Shown: positions 21,763 to 30,751 of the stretch, in pieces | Layout of the letters: every line of letters starts with the position of its first letter | Numbering within the stretch: position 1 is the stretch's first letter | Assembly: GCA_934149105.1 (NCBI GenBank) | Contig: CAKPDP010000009.1 | Coordinates: 1 to 31,364 of the forward strand | Reading direction: 5' to 3' | Length of the DNA stretch: 31,364 nucleotides | Source of the DNA: an uncultured Bacilli bacterium | GTDB lineage: Bacteria > Bacillota_I > Bacilli_A > RF39 > UBA660 | Notes under the pieces: model-generated | Seen by the model: the letters and a program-made list of their open reading frames with translations, nothing else | Database searches by the model: none | What the model was told of the DNA's origin: nothing | Made by a program: the position numbers and the translations under genes

Positions 21763-23586
21763 ATGTGTGGAATAAATGGAATTGTGAGTAAAAAAAAGAA
21801 TAAAGAAGAATTAATTAAGAAAATGAACGATAAAATTATTCATAGAGGACCTGATGCTGAAGGGATTTATGTAGATGATAATGTGGCTTTAGGTCATAGG
21901 AGACTAGCTATTATAGATGTTAGTGAAGCAGGTAATCAACCTATATATAATGAAGATAAAAGTATTTTGGTAGTATTTAATGGGGAAATATATAATTATA
22001 AGGAACTTAAGGAAGAACTTAGTAATCATACTTTTACTACTAATACGGATACAGAAGTATTAGTGCATGGATATGAAGAATGGGGAAGTGAACTTCCTAA
22101 GAAACTTAGAGGTATGTTTGCTTTCATTATATATGATAAAAATAAGAAACAGATCTTTATAGCAAGAGATCATTTTGGACAGAAGCCTTTTTATTATTAT
22201 AGCAATTCAGAAGAGTTATCTTTTGCCTCGGAAATAAAGAGTTTTTTAGTTAATCCTAGTTTTGTTAAAGAATTAAATAAGGAATTATTAGGAGCATATT
22301 TAACGTTTAGTTTTACTCCAACAGATGAGACATTCTTTAAAGGAGTATATAGGCTTCCCGCTGGATGTTCAATGACTGTCGATGTTGAGAGTAGAGAATA
22401 TAAAATTGATAGATACTTTAAGGTAGAATTTACAAAAACTGATAAATCATATGATGAGATGGTTTTAGAAATAGAAAAAGTAATGAAAGATAGTGTTAAA
22501 CATCATTTAATTAGTGATGTTGAGGTAGGATCTTTCTTATCTAGTGGAATAGATTCTTCGTATTTAGTAAGTTTAGCAAGACCCGATAAGACGTATACAG
22601 TTGGATATGATATTGATAGATATAATGAAATAGAATATGCAAGTGACTTGGCTGAGAGATTAAAAATTAAGAATATTTCTTCAAAAATAAGTAAGGAAGA
22701 ATATATGAAGGCTATTCCTTATGTATATTATCATTTAGATGAACCTACTAGTGATGCATGTTCCGTAGCAGTATATTTTTTATCGAAGTTGGCTAGTAAG
22801 GATTTAAAGGTAGTTTTATCTGGAGAAGGAGCAGATGAATTCTTTGGTGGTTATAATAGTTATGATGATAATTTTTATACGAAATTGCCATTAGGATTTA
22901 GAAAGGCTGTAGCTGGTTTTTGCAAAGTGTTACCTAAAAATAAATATACTAATTATTTGAGAAGAAGAGGTTTATCTTTAGAAGAAGGTTATGTTAGTAT
23001 TAATAGGAATTTTTATGATGATGAACTTGATGATGTTTTAAACTTTAAAGATTATATAAAAAATAAAGATATTTTAAAGGGTACTTATATCGAATATGCT
23101 AATGATAGTAAGTTAGATAAGATGTTAGCAGTCGATATAAAATACTGGCTTACTAATAATGTTTTAGCGATAGTTGATAAGATGACGATGGCTTATTCTC
23201 TGGAGAGTAGGGTACCATTTACGGATATTTCAGTATTTAGGGTAGCTAGTAGTTTACCTCTTGATTATAAACTTAGAAATGGAACAACTAAGGCTTGTCT
23301 TAGAGATGCTAGTAAGAAGAGTATACCTAATGAGTCTTATAAAAAGAAAAAATTGGGATTCCCAGTACCAATTAGGGATTGGATTAGAGAAGATGATTTT
23401 TATCAAGAGATAAAAAATACTTTTGAGATGGATATAGCAGAAGAATTATTTAAAAAAGATTATTTAATGAAATTATTAGATGAGCATAAGAACATGGTTA
23501 GAGATAATTACCGAAAGATTTGGGCTATATATAGTTTCTTAAAATGGTATGAAGTATTTTTTATCAAGAATGGAGAACTTGCTTAG
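21763..23586 (+). CDS. asnB: Asparagine synthase (glutamine-hydrolysing)
   Basis: A 607-aa class II glutamine amidotransferase making asparagine from aspartate, glutamine and ATP. The N-terminal Ntn glutaminase begins with catalytic Cys2 ('MCGINGIV') and has 'RGPDAEG', 'LGHRRLAIID' and 'VVFNGEIYNY'. The synthetase domain has the PPi loop SSGIDSS at 260-266 and 'LSGEGADEFFGGY', with 'RVPFTD' and a C-terminal 'RKIWAIYSFLKW' further on. This is the full-length bacterial AsnB type (about 600 aa). ATG 21763 follows GGTGATGAT. Two promoters precede it, and the cysteine desulfurase gene follows after 15 bases, so they are probably co-transcribed. Confidence 0.94.
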   Translation: MCGINGIVSKKKNKEELIKKMNDKIIHRGPDAEGIYVDDNVALGHRRLAIIDVSEAGNQPIYNEDKSILVVFNGEIYNYKELKEELSNHTFTTNTDTEVLVHGYEEWGSELPKKLRGMFAFIIYDKNKKQIFIARDHFGQKPFYYYSNSEELSFASEIKSFLVNPSFVKELNKELLGAYLTFSFTPTDETFFKGVYRLPAGCSMTVDVESREYKIDRYFKVEFTKTDKSYDEMVLEIEKVMKDSVKHHLISDVEVGSFLSSGIDSSYLVSLARPDKTYTVGYDIDRYNEIEYASDLAERLKIKNISSKISKEEYMKAIPYVYYHLDEPTSDACSVAVYFLSKLASKDLKVVLSGEGADEFFGGYNSYDDNFYTKLPLGFRKAVAGFCKVLPKNKYTNYLRRRGLSLEEGYVSINRNFYDDELDDVLNFKDYIKNKDILKGTYIEYANDSKLDKMLAVDIKYWLTNNVLAIVDKMTMAYSLESRVPFTDISVFRVASSLPLDYKLRNGTTKACLRDASKKSIPNESYKKKKLGFPVPIRDWIREDDFYQEIKNTFEMDIAEELFKKDYLMKLLDEHKNMVRDNYRKIWAIYSFLKWYEVFFIKNGELA

Positions 23587-23601
23587 ATAGGAGAGGGTAG
23601 A

Positions 23602-24723
23602 ATGATATATTTGGATTATTCCGCGACAACACCAGTTGATAAAAGGGTTCTTAGTACCTATGAAAAGGTTTGTTTACAATATCCTGGTAACAGTAATTCT
23701 TTACATGAATTAGGAGTTAAATCAAGAGAACTTGAAGATTATGCAACTGATAATATTCAAAAGTTATTAGGATTAAAAGATAAAGAAATTATATATACTA
23801 GTGGTTCTTCAGAATCTAATAATTTGGCTATTAAGGGTATTTGTTTAAAATATAATAATAGAGGAAAACATATTATTACAACTTATTTAGAACATTCTTC
23901 AATAATTGAACCCTTAAAATATTTGAGTAAGTTAGGTTTTGAAATTGATTATGTAAAAATCAATGATGAAGGATTAATTGATATAGATAATTTAAGGGAC
24001 CTTCTTAGAGATGATACTTTGATGGTTTGTATTAGTGCTGTAGATAGCGAACTTGGAATAAGGCAACCAATAGAAGAAATAGGAGAAATCTTAAAGGAAT
24101 ATCCTAAATGTTATTATCATGTTGACTGTACACAGGCTATAGGTAAAGTAAAAATAGATTTTACGAATATAGATTTAGCGAGTGTGTCAGGACATAAGAT
24201 TTTTGGATTAAAGGGTAGTGGATTATTAATAAAGAATAAGAATTTAGTGATTGAACCGTTAATTCACGGAGGAAAGAGTACTACTAATTATAGAAGTGGT
24301 ACTCCAGCAACAGGCCTTATGGTGGCAATGATGCGATCTATAGAATTGATAGTTCCAGAGATAGATAGTAATTATAAAAAAGTAGAGAAACTTAATAAAA
24401 TTATTTTAGATGAATTTAAAAAATATCCGCAAGTACATGTTAATAGTACGGTTAATTCAATTAGTTATATTATCAATTTTAGTATAAAGAATATTAAGTC
24501 AGAAACATTTTTACATGCTTTAGAAAAAGAACAAATATATATATCGACAAAGAGTGCTTGTTCTTCAGGAGGAATCTCGGATGCTGTTTATTCAGTAACT
24601 AAGAATAGAGAGTATGCTTCTAGTTCTTTAAGAGTTAGTTTATCTTATTTGACGACAGAAGAAGAAGTTAGAAAATTTTTAGAGGTGTTTTCTAGGTGTT
24701 TAAACGAGTTAACTTTAAAATAA
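23602..24723 (+). CDS. NifS/IscS-type cysteine desulfurase
   Basis: A 373-aa class V PLP enzyme that removes sulfur from cysteine to supply Fe-S or thio-tRNA pathways. Visible: 'YLDYSATTPVD', 'YTSGSSESNNLAIKG', 'HSSIIEPL', 'HVDCTQAIGK', PLP-binding K199 in 'SGHKIFGLKGSG', the 'HGGKSTTNYRSGTPATGLM' block, and active-site C320 in 'STKSACSSGG'. The NifS-like subgroup in Bacilli often accompanies thiI or mnmA; neither is here. Spacing (15 bases after asnB, 28-base overlap with the next gene) indicates one operon. ATG 23602 follows GGAGAGGG. Confidence 0.92.
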   Translation: MIYLDYSATTPVDKRVLSTYEKVCLQYPGNSNSLHELGVKSRELEDYATDNIQKLLGLKDKEIIYTSGSSESNNLAIKGICLKYNNRGKHIITTYLEHSSIIEPLKYLSKLGFEIDYVKINDEGLIDIDNLRDLLRDDTLMVCISAVDSELGIRQPIEEIGEILKEYPKCYYHVDCTQAIGKVKIDFTNIDLASVSGHKIFGLKGSGLLIKNKNLVIEPLIHGGKSTTNYRSGTPATGLMVAMMRSIELIVPEIDSNYKKVEKLNKIILDEFKKYPQVHVNSTVNSISYIINFSIKNIKSETFLHALEKEQIYISTKSACSSGGISDAVYSVTKNREYASSSLRVSLSYLTTEEEVRKFLEVFSRCLNELTLK

Positions 24724-25691
24724 TTATTTTACTTTTATTGGCAGTTAGTCTTTTTAGCTTGGATATAGAGGATGTCTGGGCGAAAGATAAGAATATTGTG
24801 AATATTTATTTCTTTCATTCCAATGGGTGTAGTCATTGTAAGAGTGAGAAAAAAATTTTAGAGAAGTTAGGAAAAGAATATAATAATATTAAAATTTATT
24901 CTTACGAAATCCATGATACGGATAATGAGGTATTGTTAGAAGGAGTTTCAAAGATCTACAAAGTATCAATATCAGGAGTTCCGGTAACAATTATTGGAGA
25001 TAAATTATATAGTGGCTTTAGTGATGAAGATGGTTATCAAGAATTTAAAAAGATTATTGATTATTATTCTAATTATGGCTATGAAGATAAGGTTTATGAT
25101 TATTTGGGAGTAGAACTAGGTAATCATTATAATGTTTCTAATGATATGACTTTCAAAGAATATGAAGATAAATATTTTAATTATAAATTAATTGGTAAGA
25201 TAGGAACAGATGATATTGATAAGACTTATTTAGGAATAGTTATAGGAGTGTTAGAAGGATTAAATCCTATAATGTTATTAGGTTTAGTTATAATTAGTCT
25301 TTATTTTAGAAAAAATAGTAAGAAGTGTTTTCTTAATTCTTTATTATATATAGGTAGTGCTATCTTATTTAGGAGTATTATGGAAGTTAAAATATTTTGT
25401 TTAATAATAATAGGTGTTATAATAGGATTTAATATGTTATTTAGAAAGAAAGACAAATGGCAAGTTGGAAAGATACTTTTAGTTAGTAGTATTGGTAGTG
25501 GAATTAGTTCATTGATTTTACCAAAATATTTGGATATTTTTAATAAAGTATTGAGTAATAATGGAATTGGCGAGTTGGGAAGGATTATTTATTATTTAGA
25601 ATTATATTTTATTTGGATATTTATACTAGTCTTTATTTTTATGATATTAAAAATGATAATAGAGCGAGTAAATAAAAAGATCGTACATTAG
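24696..25691 (+). CDS. Exported thioredoxin domain fused to a CcdA/DsbD-like membrane domain
   Basis: A 331-aa protein. A signal or anchor helix (about 8-29) is followed by a thioredoxin domain (about 33-125) with active site C45-S-H-C48 in 'FFHSNGCSHCKSE' and cis-Pro P96 in 'SGVPVT'. The C-terminal part (from about 175) has about five membrane segments. Its first, 'LGIVIGVLEGLNPIMLLGLVIISLYF', matches the '(D/E)GxNPC' first helix of CcdA/DsbD-like electron carriers, but Ile192 takes the Cys place. The domain is short and no clear second redox Cys pair remains. GTG 24696 starts inside the desulfurase gene (28-base overlap), with AGAGG 10 bases upstream. Possibly a periplasmic-side disulfide reductase. 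Confidence 0.78.
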   Translation: MFKRVNFKIIILLLLAVSLFSLDIEDVWAKDKNIVNIYFFHSNGCSHCKSEKKILEKLGKEYNNIKIYSYEIHDTDNEVLLEGVSKIYKVSISGVPVTIIGDKLYSGFSDEDGYQEFKKIIDYYSNYGYEDKVYDYLGVELGNHYNVSNDMTFKEYEDKYFNYKLIGKIGTDDIDKTYLGIVIGVLEGLNPIMLLGLVIISLYFRKNSKKCFLNSLLYIGSAILFRSIMEVKIFCLIIIGVIIGFNMLFRKKDKWQVGKILLVSSIGSGISSLILPKYLDIFNKVLSNNGIGELGRIIYYLELYFIWIFILVFIFMILKMIIERVNKKIVH

Positions 25692-25708
25692 TGGTAAGTG
25701 CGATCTTT
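25676..25708. terminator. Bidirectional terminator between convergent genes
   Basis: AAAGATCGTAC (25676-25686) pairs with GTGCGATCTTT (25698-25708), one G-U pair. The minus-strand side has the better T run. Confidence 0.75.
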
Positions 25709-25730
25709 AATTTATGTTAGTTAATAATGA

Positions 25731-26483
25731 TTAAATAGTTACTTTGGTTTTACGAGGTGTTTTATTTTGATCTTTAAAAAAGTTTATGACGATGGCATTT
25801 ATTTCTTCACTGCGGGAACTTTTAAAGATATCGTGAGTAACATTTTGGATTAAAATTAATTCATTTATATTTGACTTTATAGCATTATGGACATATTTGG
25901 CAGAAGTAATAGGAACCATAGCGTCATTTGTTCCTTGAAGGATTAGGGTAGGGCAAGTGATAGATTTGGGATCATTATGATGTTCTTTGACTAATTTGGA
26001 AAATTCTATAGATGATGATAAAGACATTTTAAAGGCTCTAGAAATAAAGGTTTCTAAAGAATAGTCTTTAATTAGTTTAGGGGTTTCTTTAAGACTATTA
26101 ATACTGCTAGTTATATCTATTTTTTCACCATTAAAGGATAAATATTTGAATGCTGGGGCGGCTAGGACAAGCTTTTTAACGTACTTGGGATAGTTAATGG
26201 CTAAGTGACTGGCAATGACGCCACCCATAGAGTGACCAACAATATAGATACTACGGTAACCGTAGTTTATTAATTTTTCAATTTGAGTTTCAGCGGCTTT
26301 AATCCAATCATCTTTAGTAACATTGGAAATTATGGTTTTATCATGGCCGGGAAGGGTAAAAGTATAGACATCAAACTCAAGAGATAATTGTAATTCGTTT
26401 CCTAGATCTCCATAGTCATAACTACCTCCGGCAAAGCCATGGACTAATAAAATAGCTTTTCTAAATTTTCTACCTAATAGCAT
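25731..26483 (-). CDS. Alpha/beta hydrolase (carboxylesterase/lipase-like)
   Basis: A 250-aa cytosolic alpha/beta hydrolase with a full catalytic triad: nucleophile S85 in 'GHSMGG', D187 in 'QGTNDAMVP' and H217 in 'VTHDIF'. 'LLVHGFAGGSYDYGDLGNEL' supplies the oxyanion hole (HGF). A helical cap lies between about 112 and 170. It resembles carboxylesterase Est30 and monoacylglycerol lipase-like members, so a short or medium-chain ester is the likely substrate; not provable here. The frame opens at 26501 but the binding site AAAGAGGT lies between; ATG 26483 is the start. Transcribed alone on the minus strand. Confidence 0.9.
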   Translation of the reverse strand: MLLGRKFRKAILLVHGFAGGSYDYGDLGNELQLSLEFDVYTFTLPGHDKTIISNVTKDDWIKAAETQIEKLINYGYRSIYIVGHSMGGVIASHLAINYPKYVKKLVLAAPAFKYLSFNGEKIDITSSINSLKETPKLIKDYSLETFISRAFKMSLSSSIEFSKLVKEHHNDPKSITCPTLILQGTNDAMVPITSAKYVHNAIKSNINELILIQNVTHDIFKSSRSEEINAIVINFFKDQNKTPRKTKVTI

Positions 26484-26545
26484 ATTTAATACCTCTTTCA
26501 TATTTATTTATATTTTAGTTTTGATTACTTATCTTAACTATTTAT

Positions 26546-26573
26546 ATTTTATCATATATAGAAAAAAAGTCTA
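26546..26573 (-). promoter_or_regulatory. Promoter of the hydrolase gene
   Basis: On the minus strand: TAGACT (26573-26568), spacer 16, extended TGATAAAAT (26554-26546). Confidence 0.45.
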
Positions 26574-26594
26574 GTAATTGGGGTGATTATGATG

Positions 26595-26600
26595 TATAAT
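26595..26600 (+). promoter_or_regulatory. -10 element of the HerA-like gene
   Basis: Consensus TATAAT at 26595-26600 with no good -35; the ribosome binding site AGGTGAT follows. Confidence 0.4.
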
Positions 26601-26618
26601 TATACTAGGTGATACTAG

Positions 26619-28376
26619 ATGTTGGGGAAAATAATTGGCATTGTGGATGGAAAGGTAAAAGTTGGTCTTACTATAGATATTTATAAAGTTTATAATTTGA
26701 TAGGAAAGAATGTTGTCTTTGAAAGTGATAAAAAGATAGTAGGAGAAGTAACAGATGTATATAATAATGTTATGGATATACATTTAGTGGGAGAAATTAA
26801 AAATAATGAATTTATTTATGGAAATATAGATAAACCTTCTTTTGGATCAATATGTAGACTTATTGATGAAAAGGAATTAGATATAGTTTTTGGAATAGAT
26901 AAGACTGCTAATGCAATAACTTTGGGTAAGTCTTATGTTTATGATAAATATGATATAAAATTAAATGTTAATAATTTCTTTGCTAATCATTTTGCTATTT
27001 TAGGTAATTCTGGTAGTGGTAAGTCTTATTCGGTATCAAGAATATTTCAAAATTTATTCTATGAAGCTAAGTATTTACCTTATAATATAAATATATTTTT
27101 ATTTGATGCTTATGGGGAGTATCAACAGGCTTTTAGTAAGATTAGTGAGGTAAATCCTAATTTAAATTATAAAGTCTATACAACTAATTTAAAAGATGAT
27201 CAATACGAGAGGTTATGTATTCCATTTTGGTTATTGGGGTTAGATGAGATTGCTTTGCTTTTGGATGTTACTTCCGCTAATCAATTACCAGTATTGGAGA
27301 AAGCTCTTAAATTAGTAGGCTATTTTACCAAGGAAGAGACAAAAGTTATCAATCAAAAGAATGATATTATTGCTAGATGTTTATTAGATATTATTTTTGG
27401 TGGTAAGACTCCTATGGAAGTTAATAATAGAATTACCTCAATTTTAACTAAGTTTAATACTAGTACTTTGAATTTGGAGATATTACTTTCTAAAGGTGGT
27501 TGGACTAGAAGCGTTAGGCAGTGTTTGTTTGTTGATGAACAGGGAAAGTTTGCGGATATTGAATTAGTAATTAATTTCTTACAAGAATTTTTGGATGATA
27601 GTTTTGAACTTACACTTCCAGATGGTAGTTTTGCTTATGGATTAGAAGAGTTTTCTAAAGCTTTGGAATTTGCTCTTATTAGTGAGGGAATATATAATAG
27701 TGATACGGTTTATGATTATGCTAATTATTTAAAAATAAGGCTTAATGCTCTTATGAATAGTGATTATGCTAGTTATTTTGATTACCCTACTTTTACAACT
27801 AGAGATCAGTATATTAGATCGTTAATTACGACAAAAACTGGTGGTAAAGCACAGATTATTAATTTCAATATCAATTATGTTAATGATAGGTTTGCTAAGA
27901 GCTTAGTTAAAATTTATTCAAAAATGTTATTTGATTATATTGTTAATATTATTCCTAGAGCATCAATGCCATTTCATATCGTGTTAGAAGAAGCTCATAG
28001 ATATATTCAAAAAGATAAAGATGTAGAAATATTGGGATATAATATTTTTGAAAGAATAGCCAAAGAAGGAAGAAAATATGGAATATTATTGGGAATTATT
28101 TCGCAAAGACCTTGTGAAATTAGTGAAACAGTTATTTCTCAATGTAGTAATTTCTTGACGTTTAAGATGTTTCATCCTTTGGATTTACAATTTATTAGAG
28201 ATGTTATTCCTAATACGGATGAAAATATGACTAATCAGATGAAGGCTCTACATCCTGGTACTTGTATGATTTTTGGAACAGCGTTTAAGATGCCAGTATT
28301 GGTAGCAATGGGGCTTCCAAATCCTAGTCCACTTAGTGATAGTTGTAATATTGATAACACTTGGTATGTAAAATAA
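26619..28376 (+). CDS. HerA-like (HerA/FtsK superfamily) ATPase
   Basis: A 585-aa hexameric-type DNA translocase. N-terminal beta-barrel (HAS-barrel-like; 'MLGKIIGIVDGKVKVGLTIDIY ... VGEVTDVYNNVMDIHLVGEI') about 1-95, then the RecA-like core with Walker A GNSGSGKS at 129-136, 'FLFDAYGEYQQAF', Walker B 'IVLEEAHRYI' (around 455-463), and 'IAKEGRKYGILLGIISQRP' with the arginine-finger region. A helical insert sits between the Walker motifs. Bacterial HerA proteins usually pair with NurA, SIR2 or DUF4297-type effectors in DNA repair or phage defence. Here no such partner is adjacent: a divergent hydrolase is upstream and recG downstream with its own promoter. ATG 26619 follows AGGTGAT. Confidence 0.9.
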   Translation: MLGKIIGIVDGKVKVGLTIDIYKVYNLIGKNVVFESDKKIVGEVTDVYNNVMDIHLVGEIKNNEFIYGNIDKPSFGSICRLIDEKELDIVFGIDKTANAITLGKSYVYDKYDIKLNVNNFFANHFAILGNSGSGKSYSVSRIFQNLFYEAKYLPYNINIFLFDAYGEYQQAFSKISEVNPNLNYKVYTTNLKDDQYERLCIPFWLLGLDEIALLLDVTSANQLPVLEKALKLVGYFTKEETKVINQKNDIIARCLLDIIFGGKTPMEVNNRITSILTKFNTSTLNLEILLSKGGWTRSVRQCLFVDEQGKFADIELVINFLQEFLDDSFELTLPDGSFAYGLEEFSKALEFALISEGIYNSDTVYDYANYLKIRLNALMNSDYASYFDYPTFTTRDQYIRSLITTKTGGKAQIINFNINYVNDRFAKSLVKIYSKMLFDYIVNIIPRASMPFHIVLEEAHRYIQKDKDVEILGYNIFERIAKEGRKYGILLGIISQRPCEISETVISQCSNFLTFKMFHPLDLQFIRDVIPNTDENMTNQMKALHPGTCMIFGTAFKMPVLVAMGLPNPSPLSDSCNIDNTWYVK

Positions 28377-28386
28377 TTAATTGATA

Positions 28387-28425
28387 AAGACAGTATCTAG
28401 ATAAAGAAATTTAGGTACTGTTTTT
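28387..28425 (+). terminator. Terminator of the HerA-like gene
   Basis: AAGACAGTATCTA (28387-28399) pairs with TAGGTACTGTTTT (28412-28424), two G-U pairs, ending in T. Confidence 0.75.
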
Positions 28426-28497
28426 AAATTTTAGTAATTTTAAAATAAAGACTTAGATAACTTAATAGTTTTTTTTGAACTAAAATTTTGGTAAATA

Positions 28498-28506
28498 TGG
28501 TATAAT
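28498..28506 (+). promoter_or_regulatory. Extended -10 promoter of recG
   Basis: TGGTATAAT at 28498-28506. TTGAAC (28475-28480) is 20 bases upstream, too far for a good -35. Confidence 0.5.
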
Positions 28507-28527
28507 GAGCTCAAAGTAGGTGATATG

Positions 28528-30504
28528 ATGGAAGAATTAGAGAGTGTACCTGGGATAGGAGATAAGACTGTAATTCTTTTAAATAAATTAGGAATATACT
28601 CAAAGAAGGATTTGTTATATTATTATCCATTTAGATATGACGTGTTGCGTCGAAGCAATGTTAGTAATATTAAGGATGGAGATAAAGTAATTATTGATGG
28701 AATGGTAGAAGGACAACCTACAATGATATATTTACCACATTCTTTAAAGAAGATTATTTTTAGGATTAATACGGGTAAAACAATATTAAATATTAATTTA
28801 TATAATCAAGTTTATGTTTATAATGAACTTAAAAGTGGTAAAGATGTAACAGTTATTGGAAAGTATAATAGGCTCAAAAATGCAATAATTGCTAGTGAAG
28901 TAAGATTTGAAATGTTACCTGATACTCCTAAAATTGAACCTATATATTATACTACTAATGGACTTTCAAGAAAGAATATATCGAAATATATTGGGAGTGT
29001 ATTAGAAGATTTTACTTTAGATATTGATAATTATATTCCTGATGTTTATATGGATAAATATAATTTTCATGATAAAAGATGGGCACTTAGACAGTTACAT
29101 TTTCCTTCTAGTATAATTGATTATAAGAAGGCAAGACAGCAATTAAAGTATGAAGAATTATTTAGATATTTAGAGAAAATTTCTAATTTAAGAAGTAATT
29201 TAGAAAGAGAAAAAGGAATTAAAAAGGAATTTGATAGGGAGTCGATCGAGAAGTTTATAAAGGAATTGTCTTTTGAACTTACAATTGATCAGATAGGTTC
29301 GGTAGAAGAAATATTGGGAGATTTGGCTAAAGATAGACAGATGAATAGATTATTACAAGGTGATGTTGGATCAGGTAAAACGATTGTGGCTTTTATAGGA
29401 ATATATTCTAATTTTTTAGCGGGATTTCAGTCTGCTTTGATGGCTCCAACTGCTATATTGGCTTTACAGCATTATAAGGATGCGGTGAAGTTATTTGAAA
29501 AATTTGGTCTTAAAGTAGCACTTCTTACTTCTAATACTTCTTCTAAGGATAAAAAGGTTATATTAGAGGAAATTAAAGAAGGGAAAGTGAATTTAGTAAT
29601 AGGAACGCATTCATTGATTCAAGCTGGAATTGAATATAAAAATTTAGGTTTGGTTATTACTGATGAACAGCATCGTTTTGGAGTTAATCAGAGAGAAGAA
29701 TTTAAAAATAAGGGCTATAGGCCGGATATATTGTTACTTAGTGCTACTCCTATTCCTAGGACATATGCACTGACAATATATGGGGATGTTGATGTATCTA
29801 GTATTAAGACTAAGCCTAAGGGAAGAAAGGAAGTAATAACGTATTTCAAAAAAGATAAAGATATATTAACGGTTTTAGAACTTATGAAGCAGGAATTGTT
29901 TTTGCATCATCAAATTTATGTTATAGCACCTTCTATAAATGAAGATAGTAGGGAAGCAGAGACTGTTACGGATTTAACTGAAAAAATGAATAAGGCTTTT
30001 GGAAAGATTGCCAAGATAGGCATGGTTCATGGAAAAATGGACACTAAAGAAAAAGATAAGGTTATGGAAGAATTTTCTAAAGGAAATATTAATATTCTTA
30101 TTTCAACGACGGTAATTGAGGTTGGTGTTAATGTTCCTAATGCTTCGATGATAGTTATTTTTAATGCTAATCTATTTGGACTTGCTACTTTACATCAGCT
30201 TCGTGGGCGAGTAGGTAGAAGTGATATTCAGAGTTATTGTGTTTTAATGGCTAAAGAAGAACAAGAGAGATTAAAATTTTTAGAGAATTGTAGTGATGGA
30301 TTTGAAATAAGCAAGTATGATTTTATTAATCGAGGTGAGGGAGATCTATTTGGTACTAGACAGAGTGGAGAAATTGGTTTGGTTCTGGCTAATATTAATA
30401 GAGATTATCAACTTATGCTTAGGGTTCGAGATGATGTCAAAGAATATATTGATAAAAATAGAAATGTAACGGAAGATATTCTATTTACAGTTGTTGATAA
30501 GTAA
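28528..30504 (+). CDS. recG: ATP-dependent DNA helicase RecG
   Basis: A 658-aa branch-migration helicase that regresses stalled forks and processes Holliday junctions. The N-terminal wedge domain (HhH 'VPGIGDKTVILLNKLGI' and OB fold) is followed by the SF2 motor: Walker A GDVGSGKT at 278-285, 'LMAPTAILALQHY', 'VIGTHSLIQ', DEQH box 'ITDEQHRFG', 'SATPIPRTYAL', 'STTVIEVGVNVPNAS' and 'QLRGRVGRSDIQSYC'. Slightly short at the C-terminus versus 680-690 in many species, but all motor motifs are present. ATG 28525 is 4 and ATG 28528 is 7 bases after AGG; the second is preferred. Single gene with its own extended -10. Confidence 0.95.
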   Translation: MEELESVPGIGDKTVILLNKLGIYSKKDLLYYYPFRYDVLRRSNVSNIKDGDKVIIDGMVEGQPTMIYLPHSLKKIIFRINTGKTILNINLYNQVYVYNELKSGKDVTVIGKYNRLKNAIIASEVRFEMLPDTPKIEPIYYTTNGLSRKNISKYIGSVLEDFTLDIDNYIPDVYMDKYNFHDKRWALRQLHFPSSIIDYKKARQQLKYEELFRYLEKISNLRSNLEREKGIKKEFDRESIEKFIKELSFELTIDQIGSVEEILGDLAKDRQMNRLLQGDVGSGKTIVAFIGIYSNFLAGFQSALMAPTAILALQHYKDAVKLFEKFGLKVALLTSNTSSKDKKVILEEIKEGKVNLVIGTHSLIQAGIEYKNLGLVITDEQHRFGVNQREEFKNKGYRPDILLLSATPIPRTYALTIYGDVDVSSIKTKPKGRKEVITYFKKDKDILTVLELMKQELFLHHQIYVIAPSINEDSREAETVTDLTEKMNKAFGKIAKIGMVHGKMDTKEKDKVMEEFSKGNINILISTTVIEVGVNVPNASMIVIFNANLFGLATLHQLRGRVGRSDIQSYCVLMAKEEQERLKFLENCSDGFEISKYDFINRGEGDLFGTRQSGEIGLVLANINRDYQLMLRVRDDVKEYIDKNRNVTEDILFTVVDK

Positions 30505-30521
30505 AAAAATAGTAAAATACA

Positions 30522-30549
30522 TTTACACATTTTAAGAAAAATGTGTAAA
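30522..30549. terminator. Hairpin after recG
   Basis: TTTACACATTTT (30522-30533) pairs with AAAATGTGTAAA (30538-30549). The following T run is interrupted (GTTTTCACTTTT), so a modest terminator. Confidence 0.6.
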
Positions 30550-30599
30550 GTTTTCACTTTTATATTGTATTATGACAATAGATATTATATAATTAAAAT

Positions 30600-30687
30600 G
30601 TCATAAGAGATTATGACCACTCGCTACGAATTGTGTAGGAGTGAATTCAACCAAAACCCCCTGAAATCCCGTCAGAAATGGCGGGAT
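30600..30687. other. Three consecutive hairpins in a G/C-richer segment next to the integrase remnant
   Basis: Hairpin 1: GTCATAA / TTATGAC (30600-30617). Hairpin 2: CACTC-G-CTAC / GTAG-GAGTG (30618-30643). Hairpin 3: ATCCCGTC / GGCGGGAT (30666-30687). The segment is clearly less AT-rich than its surroundings. It may be the attachment-site region or the terminal part of the inserted element; no tRNA cloverleaf or CCA end is seen. Confidence 0.45.
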
Positions 30688-30728
30688 ACTTTGTTTATAA
30701 GGGCTTTATGCCATTTGATATATGTATT

Positions 30729-30748
30729 AGGTACCCAAATAGGTACCC
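30729..30748. repeat. Direct repeats AGGTACCC, likely integrase arm sites
   Basis: AGGTACCC at 30729-30736 and 30741-30748, 12-base period, just downstream of the recombinase stop. Short direct repeats of this kind near an int gene are typical arm-type binding sites; inferred from position. Confidence 0.5.
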
Positions 30749-30751
30749 ATT

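Noticed and set aside
26571..26783. 70-codon frame on the minus strand over the start of the HerA-like gene
   Set aside because: Shadow of the HerA-like gene; Tyr/Ile-rich composition and no ribosome binding site.
30600..30690. tRNA or tmRNA fragment at the element junction
   Set aside because: The hairpins do not form a cloverleaf; there is no TPsiC GTTCGA box and no CCA end.
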